Shown: positions 16,089-25,836, counted from the stretch's first letter. The stretch: 64,000 bases of DNA from Candidatus Hydrogenedentota bacterium (GCA_020848835.1 JADLHJ010000072.1:1-64000), one strand, 5' to 3'. Translations and numbers: made by a program. Notes: generated by a model from the letters alone, not told the origin.

Positions 16089-19000
16089 ATGACTCATCTG
16101 GTGGATTGTCTTGAGTATTGGACGCAGAAGCACCCCGACAAACTACTGTACAGTTTCCTTGATGCTCGTGGCCGCGAGCTGGAACACTACACTTTTCAGC
16201 AGTTTCATGAGCGCGTTTTCGGTTTGGCGCGACAATTGGCCGATGAGGCCGGAATTCAGCACGGCGATCGCGTGCTGCTCGTCTACCCGCCCGGACTTGA
16301 AATGATTGTGGCGTTCTTCGCGTCGCTGAATCTTGGCGCCATACCCGTGCCAGTTTGCGCACCTGTCTCCATGAACACCGGTGCTGGAGCAGCACGGATT
16401 GAGCATGTCGCGCGGGATTGCGGCGCGTGCATCGCGCTCACAACCTCGTCTTATCTCCGCGGAATCGCAGCCAACGCTAAAAATCCCATGCAGAGCGATG
16501 AGGCGCAAACTTTCCTGGCTTCCCTTCGTTGGTGTCCAACAGACACGATGACTGACCGGGAAATGACATCGTTTCGACGGCAGTCAAATCCGATTTTGTT
16601 CCTGCAATATACGTCGGGGTCTACGGGCGATCCCAAGGGCGTCATCGTCACGCACCGAAATGTCATACACAACGCGCACGAGACGATTCATCCCGGATCC
16701 ATAGGGGTTTCCTGGCTTCCGCAGTACCACGATATGGGCCTAATTGGCCACTATCTCTTCGCCGTAGTCATTGGCGGGACGAACCACGGGTTTTCGCCCT
16801 TTGACTTTTTGATTCGGCCGACACTTTGGCTTCAGACCCTTTCGCGCGTGCGGGCGACGTTGACTGCCGCACCCAACTTTGCTTTCGGGTATTGTCTTCG
16901 CGAGGACAAAGTGCCGGATTCAGCGCTGTGCGACGTGGACCTGAGTTCGCTGGAAGGCATGATGACGGCGGCAGAACCAATTCACCCACAGACCTACGCA
17001 CGCTTCTATGCGCGCTTCTCTCGCTATGGACTGCGCCGCGAATCCTATTATGGGTGTTATGGGCTCGCGGAGAACACGCTTGCCGTGTCCACTCGCGGGC
17101 GTCAGACGCTGCACGTTCAGAAGCAGCGCATGCAGCGGCGCCAGCTAAGCATCCAAAAAACGATGACGCGCAACAATAACCAACTTGCCCTCGTCAGTTG
17201 CGGCCCGCCATTTAAGAGCATCGACGTCCGAATTGTGGATCCTGAATCCTGTGCGTCGCTTGGAGAGAATGCAATTGGCGAGATTTGGATTGATGGCGAG
17301 AGCAAATGCGCGGGGTATTGGGAACGACCAGAGATCAGCGAAGCGATATTCCACGCACGAATCGCAAACGAAGCTGATAACCCTCGCGACTATCTACGTA
17401 CCGGCGATCTGGGATTTTTGCACGAGGGCGAGCTCTTCGTCTGCGGCAGAATCAAGGACATGATCATTATTCACGGGGTAAATTACTATCCGCAGGATAT
17501 CGAGGCGATTATTGAAACAGAATTCCCAGAGGCGAGTCCTCAGGGACAAGGACGAGTCGCCGCGTTCTCTTTGGATCACGATGGCGAAGAACGGCTAATC
17601 GTTGTGATGGAAGTCAGCCGCCAACAGGATAGGCTCGATCCGGCGAAAGTCGCACAAGCAATTCGTGCGCGCTATTTCATCGATCCCTACCAAGTGCTGT
17701 TCGTCCCCCCTCGATCGATTTCCAAAACAACGTCAGGGAAAGTCGCGCGCAGCAAGACTCGAGAAATGTGGTTGAGCGGGGAATTAGAGATCCTGGAATC
17801 TTATGTTCACGCGGATTTCTCGCGCCCGAAATCCACGCCGAATCTGAAAGGCCTCTTCGACAGCATCCGCGAATTGTACAACTTGAATGGCGATGAGAAC
17901 GTCACACTGGCGGACATTGGTCTCGACTCACTCACGCTGGTGGATCTCACGCTGAAGATACAAAGCCATTTCGAGCACATGGGCCTCGGGGAATTGGTGG
18001 CTAACCTTGACGCGCGCTTTCTGCAGCGATTGAGCGTTGCAGAGATGTCACGACTCCTGAATGTCTACGATACCGGCTCGGAACTGCCTGTTGCGGAATT
18101 GCGCGTTTGGCTTTCATCGCGCCAACGCGAGGATGACGCGCAAGAACGCAAGCTCATGCTGGCGGACGCGCGTTGGCTGCCTCCTGCGGAGCCCGCATTG
18201 GACGCGTGCGAGAATCCGCGGTCTATCTTGATGACCGGCGCCACCGGTTTTTTTGGTCCATTTCTTCTCGGCAGTTTGTTGCAGCGTACGGAGTGCGAGA
18301 TTGAAGTTGTGGTCCGCGCGGCGGACCAAAGCCACGGGCGCGACCGAATCGTTGACGCGTTACGACGTGCCGAGTTGTGGACGCCGGAAGTCCAGGAAAA
18401 GTTTCTTTCGCGCGTGCGGGTGGTGTGTGGCGACTTGGGGCTCGCACGTCTCGGATTGAACGACCAAGATTGGGAGCGCCTTTGCAGGGAAAGTGATGCT
18501 ATCGTGCATAACGGCGCACAGGTGAATTACGTCCACAGCTACGAAGCGCTGCGCCCCTACAACGTGGGCGGCACGCGAGAGCTCTTGACGCTCGCCGCCA
18601 CGGGACGAAAGAAGCCCTTTCACCACATTTCCAGCACGTTCATTCACGGTTGGTCGGCGCGCCCAATTGCCGCAGAACATGAGTTCAATGAAGAACTGGA
18701 AGAACTTGATTTTGGCTATTCGCAAACCAAGTGCATCCAGGAGCACATGGTGCTCAACGCTGCCCGGCAGGGCCAGCCCGTCCGCATCTACCGTCCGACG
18801 CTGATTACCGCGTCGGCGCGCGGCGTGGGCAGCAGAGAGGACATCGGCGTACGCCTGCTCGCATTCATGATTAAATACGGTATCTCCGTCGAAGCGCTGA
18901 ACCAGATCAGTTTTCTACCGGCGGATATTGTCTCCGATCATATCGCCCGCATATTCAGCCTACGCGAGACCGAGTCGAATATTTTTCACGTCACGACGAC

Positions 19001-19400
19001 AAAGTATTACAACATGATGGACGTAACGCGCAGCATTACCGAGCAGTTCGGCTACACCTTCACGTATTACGACACGCCCCGCTTCGTTGAGGAAGTCAAT
19101 CGGCTCTGCACACCCGAGGACCCACTTTATCCACTGCTTGTGTTTCTCAACCGATCCCAGCACAAGTTCAAACCGATGGAACCCAAGCGGTACGACAATC
19201 GGCATTACCGCGCTGCGCTCGAGTGCGCTAAGCCGGATGTCTTTGAGCCGAAGATGGCCGATACCGTGGCGCGTATCGTCGCACACCTACAGCGGGAAAG
19301 GTTGATTTCCGCCGCTCCGTTTGTCGATTCGACCGTGGGCGAGGCGTGGGCCTTTGCCCCTGAAGGAGATGTCGCATTGGGAGTCTCCAATGCGTCGTGA
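16089..19400 (+). CDS. fatty acyl-AMP ligase / acyl carrier / thioester reductase fusion
   Basis: 1103 residues in three modules. Residues ~1-590 are an adenylating domain of the fatty acyl-AMP ligase type, with the ATP loop QYTSGSTGDPKG near 173, YYGCYGLAE near 320, and RTGDLG and GRIKDMIIIHGVNYYPQD near 440-470. Residues ~590-680 are a phosphopantetheine carrier with attachment serine S614 in DIGLDSLT. Residues ~710-1090 are a thioester reductase with GATGFFG near 716-722, NGAQVNYVHSYE, and a Y-x3-K in FGYSQTKC. Known relatives activate a fatty acid as acyl-AMP, load it on the carrier and release it with NAD(P)H as aldehyde or alcohol. This is probably the entry enzyme of the cluster. It needs a phosphopantetheinyl transferase from elsewhere. 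Confidence 0.94.
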   Translation: MTHLVDCLEYWTQKHPDKLLYSFLDARGRELEHYTFQQFHERVFGLARQLADEAGIQHGDRVLLVYPPGLEMIVAFFASLNLGAIPVPVCAPVSMNTGAGAARIEHVARDCGACIALTTSSYLRGIAANAKNPMQSDEAQTFLASLRWCPTDTMTDREMTSFRRQSNPILFLQYTSGSTGDPKGVIVTHRNVIHNAHETIHPGSIGVSWLPQYHDMGLIGHYLFAVVIGGTNHGFSPFDFLIRPTLWLQTLSRVRATLTAAPNFAFGYCLREDKVPDSALCDVDLSSLEGMMTAAEPIHPQTYARFYARFSRYGLRRESYYGCYGLAENTLAVSTRGRQTLHVQKQRMQRRQLSIQKTMTRNNNQLALVSCGPPFKSIDVRIVDPESCASLGENAIGEIWIDGESKCAGYWERPEISEAIFHARIANEADNPRDYLRTGDLGFLHEGELFVCGRIKDMIIIHGVNYYPQDIEAIIETEFPEASPQGQGRVAAFSLDHDGEERLIVVMEVSRQQDRLDPAKVAQAIRARYFIDPYQVLFVPPRSISKTTSGKVARSKTREMWLSGELEILESYVHADFSRPKSTPNLKGLFDSIRELYNLNGDENVTLADIGLDSLTLVDLTLKIQSHFEHMGLGELVANLDARFLQRLSVAEMSRLLNVYDTGSELPVAELRVWLSSRQREDDAQERKLMLADARWLPPAEPALDACENPRSILMTGATGFFGPFLLGSLLQRTECEIEVVVRAADQSHGRDRIVDALRRAELWTPEVQEKFLSRVRVVCGDLGLARLGLNDQDWERLCRESDAIVHNGAQVNYVHSYEALRPYNVGGTRELLTLAATGRKKPFHHISSTFIHGWSARPIAAEHEFNEELEELDFGYSQTKCIQEHMVLNAARQGQPVRIYRPTLITASARGVGSREDIGVRLLAFMIKYGISVEALNQISFLPADIVSDHIARIFSLRETESNIFHVTTTKYYNMMDVTRSITEQFGYTFTYYDTPRFVEEVNRLCTPEDPLYPLLVFLNRSQHKFKPMEPKRYDNRHYRAALECAKPDVFEPKMADTVARIVAHLQRERLISAAPFVDSTVGEAWAFAPEGDVALGVSNAS

Positions 19401-19410
19401 GGTCCATATC

Positions 19411-20835
19411 ATGATCTCGAAAAGGATGCGAATCCAATTCGTCGCACTTTGTCTCGTGCCTTTCGTGTGTGGGCTAGCCCTGCCGAGTTGCGAGCCGAAC
19501 ACGGCCGGGTTTGTACGCATTAGTGAGAACGGTTTTGATGCCGATGATAACGCCATGGACTGGAACGACTACCCGCAGTCGATGGCGTACTTCATTCCCG
19601 ATGAAGCAGAACAGGGCCATCTCTACGTTGGAACTTCCAGCGGCATCAACGAGCTGATGGCTGGAACGGTGGGACTATTGGGCAACGACACAGGCGAGCG
19701 CCCGCCAGAGATTCGGCGTTATCGTCCGGACATAGGTGAAATGACCTGGCAACGAGTCCTCGATTACCGAGATGAAGAAGATGGTCCTGTTTATACGTCC
19801 ACTGGTTTTCGCAACATGGCGCAATACCGAAGCGATTCCGACGGCATCAACCGACTGTACGCATCGACGTTTGGCGCTGAGCCAGCAGTATGGCGCACGG
19901 CGACCGGCGAACCGGGAAGCTGGGAGCGCTTTTACACCATCACGAACAGTCGCGGATCCATTCGCGCGATGGCTGAACATAAGGGCCTGCTTTATCTCGC
20001 CATCGCGAATGACATCGAAGCAGGTGGCGCAGTTCTGACTACACCGGGCCGCATTTTAGCTACTGACGGCGAGACTGTTTGGCCTGTTATGGAGGACGGC
20101 TTCGGTAATCCTGATAACGGTGCCATTATGTCCCTGATTTCATATAACGGTTGGCTCTACGCCGGCACGGCGAATAACAAGACCGGCTTCGAGATTTGGA
20201 AATTTGAAGGCCCGGAAGAAGGAGACCCGATTCAGATTGTTGACGAGGGAGGCACCGACCAGCGCAACCAGACCGCAATCACGCCATACATATACGAAGG
20301 AAGACTTTACTGGGGCTCCATGATCTTCATGGGGATGTATTTGAAAGGGTGCGTGCTACTTCGAATTAATAAAGACGACACATGGGACACGATTGTCGGG
20401 CCGGACAGCCTTTCCGGATATGGGCCGGGATTCGATAACCGTAACAATGCGTATCTTTGGAATATGGTTGAACATGACGGTTGGCTCTACGCGGGTACTG
20501 CGGACTTTACCGCCATTCAGCAAGCATTCGTGGACAACCTGGATAACTTCGTGCGCTTAATTATTCAACAGCTTGGCGAAAGAGCGACGCAGCATTTCGC
20601 GGACGCTGCCAAACGCGAACCAGGCCTAGTAGGCGTATTGACGCAAGGCGGCGCCGACCTTTGGAAGTCGCAGGATGGTGTGCATTGGACGCCTGTATTC
20701 AAGAATGGACTTGGCGACACCTATAATTTTGGCGTACGTACGATGAGATCCGTGGATGGCGAATTGTATCTTGGCGTAGCGAATCTATGGGATGGATTCG
20801 AGATTTGGCGCGGGCTCAAGGTGGTACAGGACTAG
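19411..20835 (+). CDS. lipoprotein with repeated beta-propeller-like blades
   Basis: 474 residues. The ATG at 19411 has GAGGT seven bases upstream and starts a signal sequence ending in a lipobox (LALPSC), so the mature protein should be lipid-anchored at Cys ~30. The body consists of repeats around the pattern hydrophobic-x-G-x-LY-x-G-x: HKGLLYLAI, YNGWLYAGT, YEGRLYWGS, HDGWLYAGT, VDGELYLGV. These read as blades of a beta-propeller. The same repeat type recurs in the protein at 60.5 kb. It follows the FAAL-reductase stop by ten bases, so it is probably co-transcribed with it. It may bind or present the product outside the cell; function unknown. Confidence 0.75.
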   Translation: MISKRMRIQFVALCLVPFVCGLALPSCEPNTAGFVRISENGFDADDNAMDWNDYPQSMAYFIPDEAEQGHLYVGTSSGINELMAGTVGLLGNDTGERPPEIRRYRPDIGEMTWQRVLDYRDEEDGPVYTSTGFRNMAQYRSDSDGINRLYASTFGAEPAVWRTATGEPGSWERFYTITNSRGSIRAMAEHKGLLYLAIANDIEAGGAVLTTPGRILATDGETVWPVMEDGFGNPDNGAIMSLISYNGWLYAGTANNKTGFEIWKFEGPEEGDPIQIVDEGGTDQRNQTAITPYIYEGRLYWGSMIFMGMYLKGCVLLRINKDDTWDTIVGPDSLSGYGPGFDNRNNAYLWNMVEHDGWLYAGTADFTAIQQAFVDNLDNFVRLIIQQLGERATQHFADAAKREPGLVGVLTQGGADLWKSQDGVHWTPVFKNGLGDTYNFGVRTMRSVDGELYLGVANLWDGFEIWRGLKVVQD

Positions 20836-21755
20836 GCATCAGGCGCATTCGCGGAGCGCAAGAATTCGAGTAGCGCGGGTACGATCTGTTCGTGGGCGTC
20901 TTCTTGCAGGAAGTGGCCGGCATCCGCAACACGTAGCACGTTTGCGTAAGGGAAATCCTTAAGCCAAAGTTCATCGAGATAATGCGGCAGGAATGCGAAG
21001 TCCTTCATCCCCCACGCTATAAAAATCGGCCTACCCCGCAGGGCCATCAAACCATCATGCACAGCCCCCAGAAAGTCGCTGACTTCTCCCCCCGGCCCTG
21101 CCGGTATCTGTCGAGGAAATACGAGGACGCTCGTGCGAGATGACCACGTGGGGTGCGGCGCCAAGTATGCCGCGCGCTCGTGAGTGCCGAGGCGTTCAGG
21201 ATGCACCACTCCACCGCGGAAAAGAAAGCCACGCACAAATCCATGAAACCCTTTGATGATCACCTCGCCCAAGAGAGGCAGGCGAATTATCCGTAACGAT
21301 AGTGGCATTTTCACTCGCCATGGGGGCCGGTGAGCCCCTGTATTGAGAATACCTAACGAGTGCAATTTCTCAGGGTGGCGCGCAGCCCATGAGAGTCCGA
21401 TTGCCCCACCCCAGTCATGACACACGACGGTGACTCTGTTCAGATTCAATGATTCCAGTAGCTGCTCGAGCCGCGCAGCATGGCAGGAAACTCTGTATAC
21501 AGAGGCATTGTCTGGTTTTTCGGATCGGCCAAATCCCAGGTGATCCGGAACGATGACTCTATAGCCCGCTCCAACAAGCGGGGGGATGAAGTTGCGCCAG
21601 AGGTATCCCCATGTTGGATTGCCGTGTACAAGGACGACTGGGCGTCCTTCGCGGGGGCCTTCATCAACATAATGCAGCGCTCCGTCCGCGGTTTGGAACC
21701 ATCGCGGTTCAAACGGCCACGTACCGCCAAAGGTCCAGTAAGCGGATAATTCCAT
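20832..21755 (-). CDS. alpha/beta hydrolase, haloalkane-dehalogenase-like
   Basis: 307 residues. HGNPTWGYLWRN near 45 carries the oxyanion or halide-binding N and W positions, the nucleophile motif is VCHDWGG with D114 followed by W115, and the final catalytic histidine is H281 in ADAGHFLQED. An aspartate nucleophile with the N and W pair is the haloalkane dehalogenase signature. The same superfamily includes epoxide hydrolases and OleB, which acts on beta-lactones in long-chain olefin synthesis. Other Ole proteins are absent here. In this cluster an epoxide or lactone made by the P450s is a plausible substrate. The gene is convergent with the lipoprotein gene and overlaps its end by four bases. 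Confidence 0.88.
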   Translation of the reverse strand: MELSAYWTFGGTWPFEPRWFQTADGALHYVDEGPREGRPVVLVHGNPTWGYLWRNFIPPLVGAGYRVIVPDHLGFGRSEKPDNASVYRVSCHAARLEQLLESLNLNRVTVVCHDWGGAIGLSWAARHPEKLHSLGILNTGAHRPPWRVKMPLSLRIIRLPLLGEVIIKGFHGFVRGFLFRGGVVHPERLGTHERAAYLAPHPTWSSRTSVLVFPRQIPAGPGGEVSDFLGAVHDGLMALRGRPIFIAWGMKDFAFLPHYLDELWLKDFPYANVLRVADAGHFLQEDAHEQIVPALLEFLRSANAPDA

Positions 21756-21901
21756 TGGTTGTCCTTTGCGATATTACGCAACGCATTACGCCCTATCAGA
21801 TTTAGATTTGCGCAATGCAAAATATACTGTTCGTTTCTCTCAACCGGTGCAAGTGTTATCTCTATAGGCGCATATTTCTTCATACTTCACGCTTCGATCA
21901 T

Positions 21902-22030
21902 ATGCGGAAAAAGCGGTGTAAAACCACGAGCTTATTGAAAAGTTTGAAAATTTGTACCGGATAGCGGTAGTTGCTGTGATAGCGGCACGGCCGTAACACT
22001 TGGCAGAAAGCATGTTTTGTAGATGCTTTC
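21902..22030 (+). repeat. intergenic repeat, copy B, with a terminal hairpin
   Basis: The partner of the repeat at 2093-2324, in the same orientation. Shared blocks are 21902-21962 and 21974-22011. This copy lacks the promoter -10 and the tRNA remnant. It ends in a perfect 8-bp hairpin, GAAAGCAT (22006-22013) and ATGCTTTC (22023-22030), with a 9-base loop, which might act as a weak terminator. The rest of the 391-base gap between the hydrolase and the TPR protein (21756-22146) shows no gene. Confidence 0.6.
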
Positions 22031-22146
22031 TTTCGGGAGACGCCAGCATCGAAAGGCCGCAACATCAAATTTCTTTTGCGTGTTTATGTAGACATCGCAA
22101 GAGATGCGGACGATGCCAATCCCGGGATTCGCCTCACACTCATTTC

Positions 22147-24489
22147 TTAATGTCTAGGCGCTTCGTAGTTGACCGGTGCGCGCAATATATTTTCGGTACG
22201 CGCTCTGACTTCGCGGGCAAGATCTGCACGCTGCGGGCTGTCCGAGAGCGCCGCTGCTGGTGTCTGCCGCAGCACCTTTACAGCGACACGGCATTCGGCA
22301 ACGAGGGTGTCCTGATTTCCCCCGATTTCAACCCATGCTTGCGTGAACTTCTTGCACTTCTCTGCGGCGTCGCCGCCTTCATAATCGAGAAGCTCCGAGC
22401 GGAATTGCTTGGCCAAATCGGTGGCGTGCTTTACCGACTTGATGCTTTCCGTATGTTTTTCGATAGCATCGTCGATTCGATTGGTTAGCCCCGCCAGTTC
22501 CAGTATGTAGGGACCCAGCTCGGGCTCTTTTTTTTCGTAGTCCTGCAGGAAGGTCTTCATGTCATCGGAGAATGCCTGGTACTTATCGATTCGGCCACGA
22601 ATGAGGGCGATGAACGCGACCACGTCATCGAGGGCCTTCTCGACCTCTGCGCGTCGCTGTTTTTGTTGATTGTTTTCGTAGATCTCGTCGAGTATGTCCC
22701 TGACCGAGCACGTCGGCATACCTTCAAAGGCCTCCTGTTGGCCTTCGACATCAAGAATGTACTCGCAGGGCCCCACACCCAGACTCGTGCGTACCACATC
22801 GACTACGGTGAACTTGTCGAGGGGCGTGTCGCTCAGGCGGTTCAGTGGATAGATAATGGCCGGTCCCCGGAAATTGGGGATTCCCTCGAGCGCTCGATAG
22901 TCCCCCCAGCTTTCGGCCTTCAGCGGTTCCAACCATCCCTGCCCACGGCGATCCACCCAACATGGATAATGGAACCGTCCGAGCCCCGAGGCGATACGTG
23001 TTCGTGCACCCGATCCCCACCAATCTTGCGCCGTCCAGGAGTTTTCTTCTTCCTCAAACAAACCGTGTTTCTTGAATTTACCGTCGGGCATCTCGGTGAG
23101 CATTTCCCAGCTATCGGTCAGATCGTCTGCACGTTTCCAATCCACGCGCCACAGGGCAGGAAATGGACTTTTCCAATTGAGCGGCAGTTCCTTACCCTTC
23201 TCGGTCTCCTTGACGTCCCGCATATGCCAGATGCCCTCGGCCGCAAGGAGGGCGACCCAAACCGATCCCTCCTTGCCGAACGCGATTTCAGACGATTGAA
23301 TTTGACGAGCAAACGCTTCGCCTTTCGTCACGATCTGAATGTCCTGGTCCCGGTTGCTCCAGACGTCCATCACGATTGCTTCGCCATTGCCGGCCATGTG
23401 CAAGAGAAAATTCTCGCTTGGCAACTCCGCTTTATCTTTCAGAACCTCGCTCGCGTCAATGACGATGTCGTCCGCGAAGAAGTCCGGCAAAACCGCAAAA
23501 CGACATGGCGCCTCTACGCGTAGCGCGGTTGCCGTTTCAATTGGAGTTACCTTGACGATGACCTGGCCCATTGCAAGTTCGTAGCGCACTTTGAGCGGTT
23601 GACCGGCGCTGACGCGGTGAGAGACCTCCACTGCTATTTCATCCTGCTCACATTTGGTAATGGTCAGCGAGTCTATGCCTTGCGCGGCTCCGGCGGCACC
23701 ACTGGGAACGAGGTTGGCGTACAACTTTTGAAAACCGACTGCTTTTCCGTAAAGCTCCGTGCCGGTCCCATCCTTTCGCAACACGAGGGCGATCTGGTTG
23801 TTCATTAAGATCGCATCGCCCGAGAACGAATGATCGGTTTGTCCTTCAGGGATTTGCTTCCACCCAGTCTGGGACGTTAGTTCAGCCTGCGTAAATGGTT
23901 TGCTTGATCCGGAACCCGTGTCGTATAGGACAGTGAAGGGAGCATTAAGGCTGCTTTCCATTTGGCGGCGCATGGCCTTGTCAATCACTTCCTGTTGTGT
24001 AGGAGGGCCACCCGTCGTTTCGGCGCGTTTTGAACGTTCTCCGAAACCACCCGTGGAAACTGCGCCGTTGTTACGGGTGGAGAAAAAATAGGCCAATCCA
24101 GCCACACCGATCACGGCAACTGCGACGACGCCAGTGACGACGTAACGCTTGAGATTACTCCCTGCAGAACGAGGCGCGGGCCTGGGTCTGGAGATACTGG
24201 AGGCAGGAGGTCCAGCATGCGGTGCGGGTTTCCCGACACCTTCAATACGAGCCTGAAGTTCGTGCGCTCGCGCGTCATCGAACAATGCGACGAGCGATTC
24301 GCATACCTGCAAGGCTTCTTCGTTCTCCCCGAGAGCAGCGAGACAGAGCGCGCGCGGATACATGATGTTCTTGGTGAACGGTTGTTCCGCATCAAGCTCA
24401 TTAAGCAAGCGTAGGGCTTCTGGATATCGCTTCTGGCGATAGAGTGCGTTGGCCTGAGCAAATTTCTGCTCGGCCGCTTTACTACTCAC
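22147..24489 (-). CDS. TPR and membrane-anchored member of an unrecognised secreted family
   Basis: 780 residues, GTG start with GGGGGAG seven bases upstream. Residues ~5-90 are TPR-like helices (KFAQANALYRQKRYPEALRL), followed by a Pro-rich linker, one membrane helix at ~115-135 (YVVTGVVAVAVIGVAGLAYF) and a large outer region of ~600 residues. That region is homologous along its length to the next two family members (28217-30091 and 30095-31849). Shared strings include LPSENFLLHM, PDFFADDIVID, WRVDWKRADDLTDSWEM, LGVGPCEYILDVEG and a C-terminal helical part ending NYEAPRH. The TPR part lies in the cytosol and the homology region outside. I recognise no family for the outer region. It is the last gene of the minus-strand run, 210 bases after the SGNH gene. 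Confidence 0.75.
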   Translation of the reverse strand: MSSKAAEQKFAQANALYRQKRYPEALRLLNELDAEQPFTKNIMYPRALCLAALGENEEALQVCESLVALFDDARAHELQARIEGVGKPAPHAGPPASSISRPRPAPRSAGSNLKRYVVTGVVAVAVIGVAGLAYFFSTRNNGAVSTGGFGERSKRAETTGGPPTQQEVIDKAMRRQMESSLNAPFTVLYDTGSGSSKPFTQAELTSQTGWKQIPEGQTDHSFSGDAILMNNQIALVLRKDGTGTELYGKAVGFQKLYANLVPSGAAGAAQGIDSLTITKCEQDEIAVEVSHRVSAGQPLKVRYELAMGQVIVKVTPIETATALRVEAPCRFAVLPDFFADDIVIDASEVLKDKAELPSENFLLHMAGNGEAIVMDVWSNRDQDIQIVTKGEAFARQIQSSEIAFGKEGSVWVALLAAEGIWHMRDVKETEKGKELPLNWKSPFPALWRVDWKRADDLTDSWEMLTEMPDGKFKKHGLFEEEENSWTAQDWWGSGARTRIASGLGRFHYPCWVDRRGQGWLEPLKAESWGDYRALEGIPNFRGPAIIYPLNRLSDTPLDKFTVVDVVRTSLGVGPCEYILDVEGQQEAFEGMPTCSVRDILDEIYENNQQKQRRAEVEKALDDVVAFIALIRGRIDKYQAFSDDMKTFLQDYEKKEPELGPYILELAGLTNRIDDAIEKHTESIKSVKHATDLAKQFRSELLDYEGGDAAEKCKKFTQAWVEIGGNQDTLVAECRVAVKVLRQTPAAALSDSPQRADLAREVRARTENILRAPVNYEAPRH

Positions 24490-24699
24490 AGTATTACTCC
24501 CCCAAGCATTGAGGCGTTCACAGAGCCGTGCCGTTACTACTGGCCAGGAATCCCCCTCCCGGCCAAGCTCTGCACTTCAACGGTGGGTCTACATCAATCT
24601 TAATTTACACCGTAGGGCACTTCAACATCTGCGGCGCCGTAGTCGTCTATGCGTAATCCCGTGCAAAATTCTGCACCATGCGCATTTCCCCCTTTTTCG

Positions 24700-25836
24700 C
24701 TAACGGGACAGAAACGTACGGAACGAATCGTTTTCGACCAAGACGTGTGCGAGCACCGCATACCCTTCCGCAATCGGGTGGCTCGCGTCCGCGTACAACT
24801 CGCTCGGCAGCGGCGGCGGAGCAAAGTGCTCCACCCTATTTTGAACGAACCACGTTTCAATCTCGGTGCGAAAGTCCGAAAATACCGCACGGCTTTCGTC
24901 CGTCAGCATGTGCTCGTTGAACGGACCGACCAATACGAACACAGTATTCCCACGGCTGCGTAGCGTGGTCAGCGATTTCTTAAGAAACTCCCATTGAAGA
25001 GATTCTGATGGCTTTACCCACTCGAACGACTGTAGGCTTGCATCCTTCTCTGTCCATGGAATCGGGGGACTTGGCGTGCCGGGCTCTGGCTCGGGTACTA
25101 CCAGCGAAATTGCTGCGATCGGATTCCGGTAGGGATTCTCCAACATCCAATTCGTCACGCTCTCGTTCTGGAAATACACCTTTCGCAGATGTTCCGTCCA
25201 ACTCAAAAATGGAACGCGACAGTCGATGGCCCGGCTGAGGCGTTGCGCTCCCGACGCGTCATAAATCGGAATACGCGGATAGAACTGCGGCACCAGTTGC
25301 GGATGATTGAATGAGGACGCTTTCTCTCCTTGCAGGTCGCGGCGCTTGGACGTAGTCCAGAGGGGATTGTAGTGAAGAACGACTTTTGAATTTCTGATCC
25401 CACTCCCAAAGTGTTTGAGCAGCCCCGCGAGCGCGACGGGATGACTGCCATTCAGGCCGAGGTTTACGAATCGCTGACTGCCCAGCTTGTGGTTCAGTGC
25501 ATGAGAAAGCGTTTCGTCAGACTCAACGTATTGTCCCCAGATTACGGAGTCGCCTATCAGCGGAATCGTCGAGGTCTTTGTGATGTCCTCTGCATATCGC
25601 GCATAGAGCCAGTAGTCTTCGCTCAGGGAATACGGAATGCGGTAGTCGGCGCCCGGATTAAGCGGTTCGATGCGCTTCCATATCGCCGGCAAGAGAATGT
25701 AGAGCGCGATTAATGTGACCACCGCTACCACGCATTGCTTCGGCGATAGCCTTACGGCGTTAGCGCCGAAGACGTCCTCGCTCGGCGCGTGGTACGCGCT
25801 GACGTGGTGTCCGCTATGTGAAGTTTGTTCGGTCAT
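24700..25836 (-). CDS. membrane-anchored SGNH/AlgX-AlgJ-type protein
   Basis: 378 residues. A short cytosolic N-terminus is followed by one membrane helix (VVAVVTLIALYILLPAIW, ~35-52), then an extracytoplasmic SGNH fold: block I GDSVIWG with S97, the G and N block in VNLGLNGSHP, and block V DASHP near 355 with catalytic D and H. Proteins of this type work with MBOAT acyltransferases: the MBOAT moves an acyl group across the membrane and the SGNH partner transfers it to a polymer hydroxyl, as in AlgIJX or PatAB systems. Its start overlaps the MBOAT stop by one base, supporting the pairing. Confidence 0.85.
   Translation of the reverse strand: MTEQTSHSGHHVSAYHAPSEDVFGANAVRLSPKQCVVAVVTLIALYILLPAIWKRIEPLNPGADYRIPYSLSEDYWLYARYAEDITKTSTIPLIGDSVIWGQYVESDETLSHALNHKLGSQRFVNLGLNGSHPVALAGLLKHFGSGIRNSKVVLHYNPLWTTSKRRDLQGEKASSFNHPQLVPQFYPRIPIYDASGAQRLSRAIDCRVPFLSWTEHLRKVYFQNESVTNWMLENPYRNPIAAISLVVPEPEPGTPSPPIPWTEKDASLQSFEWVKPSESLQWEFLKKSLTTLRSRGNTVFVLVGPFNEHMLTDESRAVFSDFRTEIETWFVQNRVEHFAPPPLPSELYADASHPIAEGYAVLAHVLVENDSFRTFLSR

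Noticed and set aside
20832..21755. Complete Ole olefin pathway
   Set aside because: Only an OleB-like hydrolase and generic SDRs are present; no OleA thiolase or OleC ligase was found.
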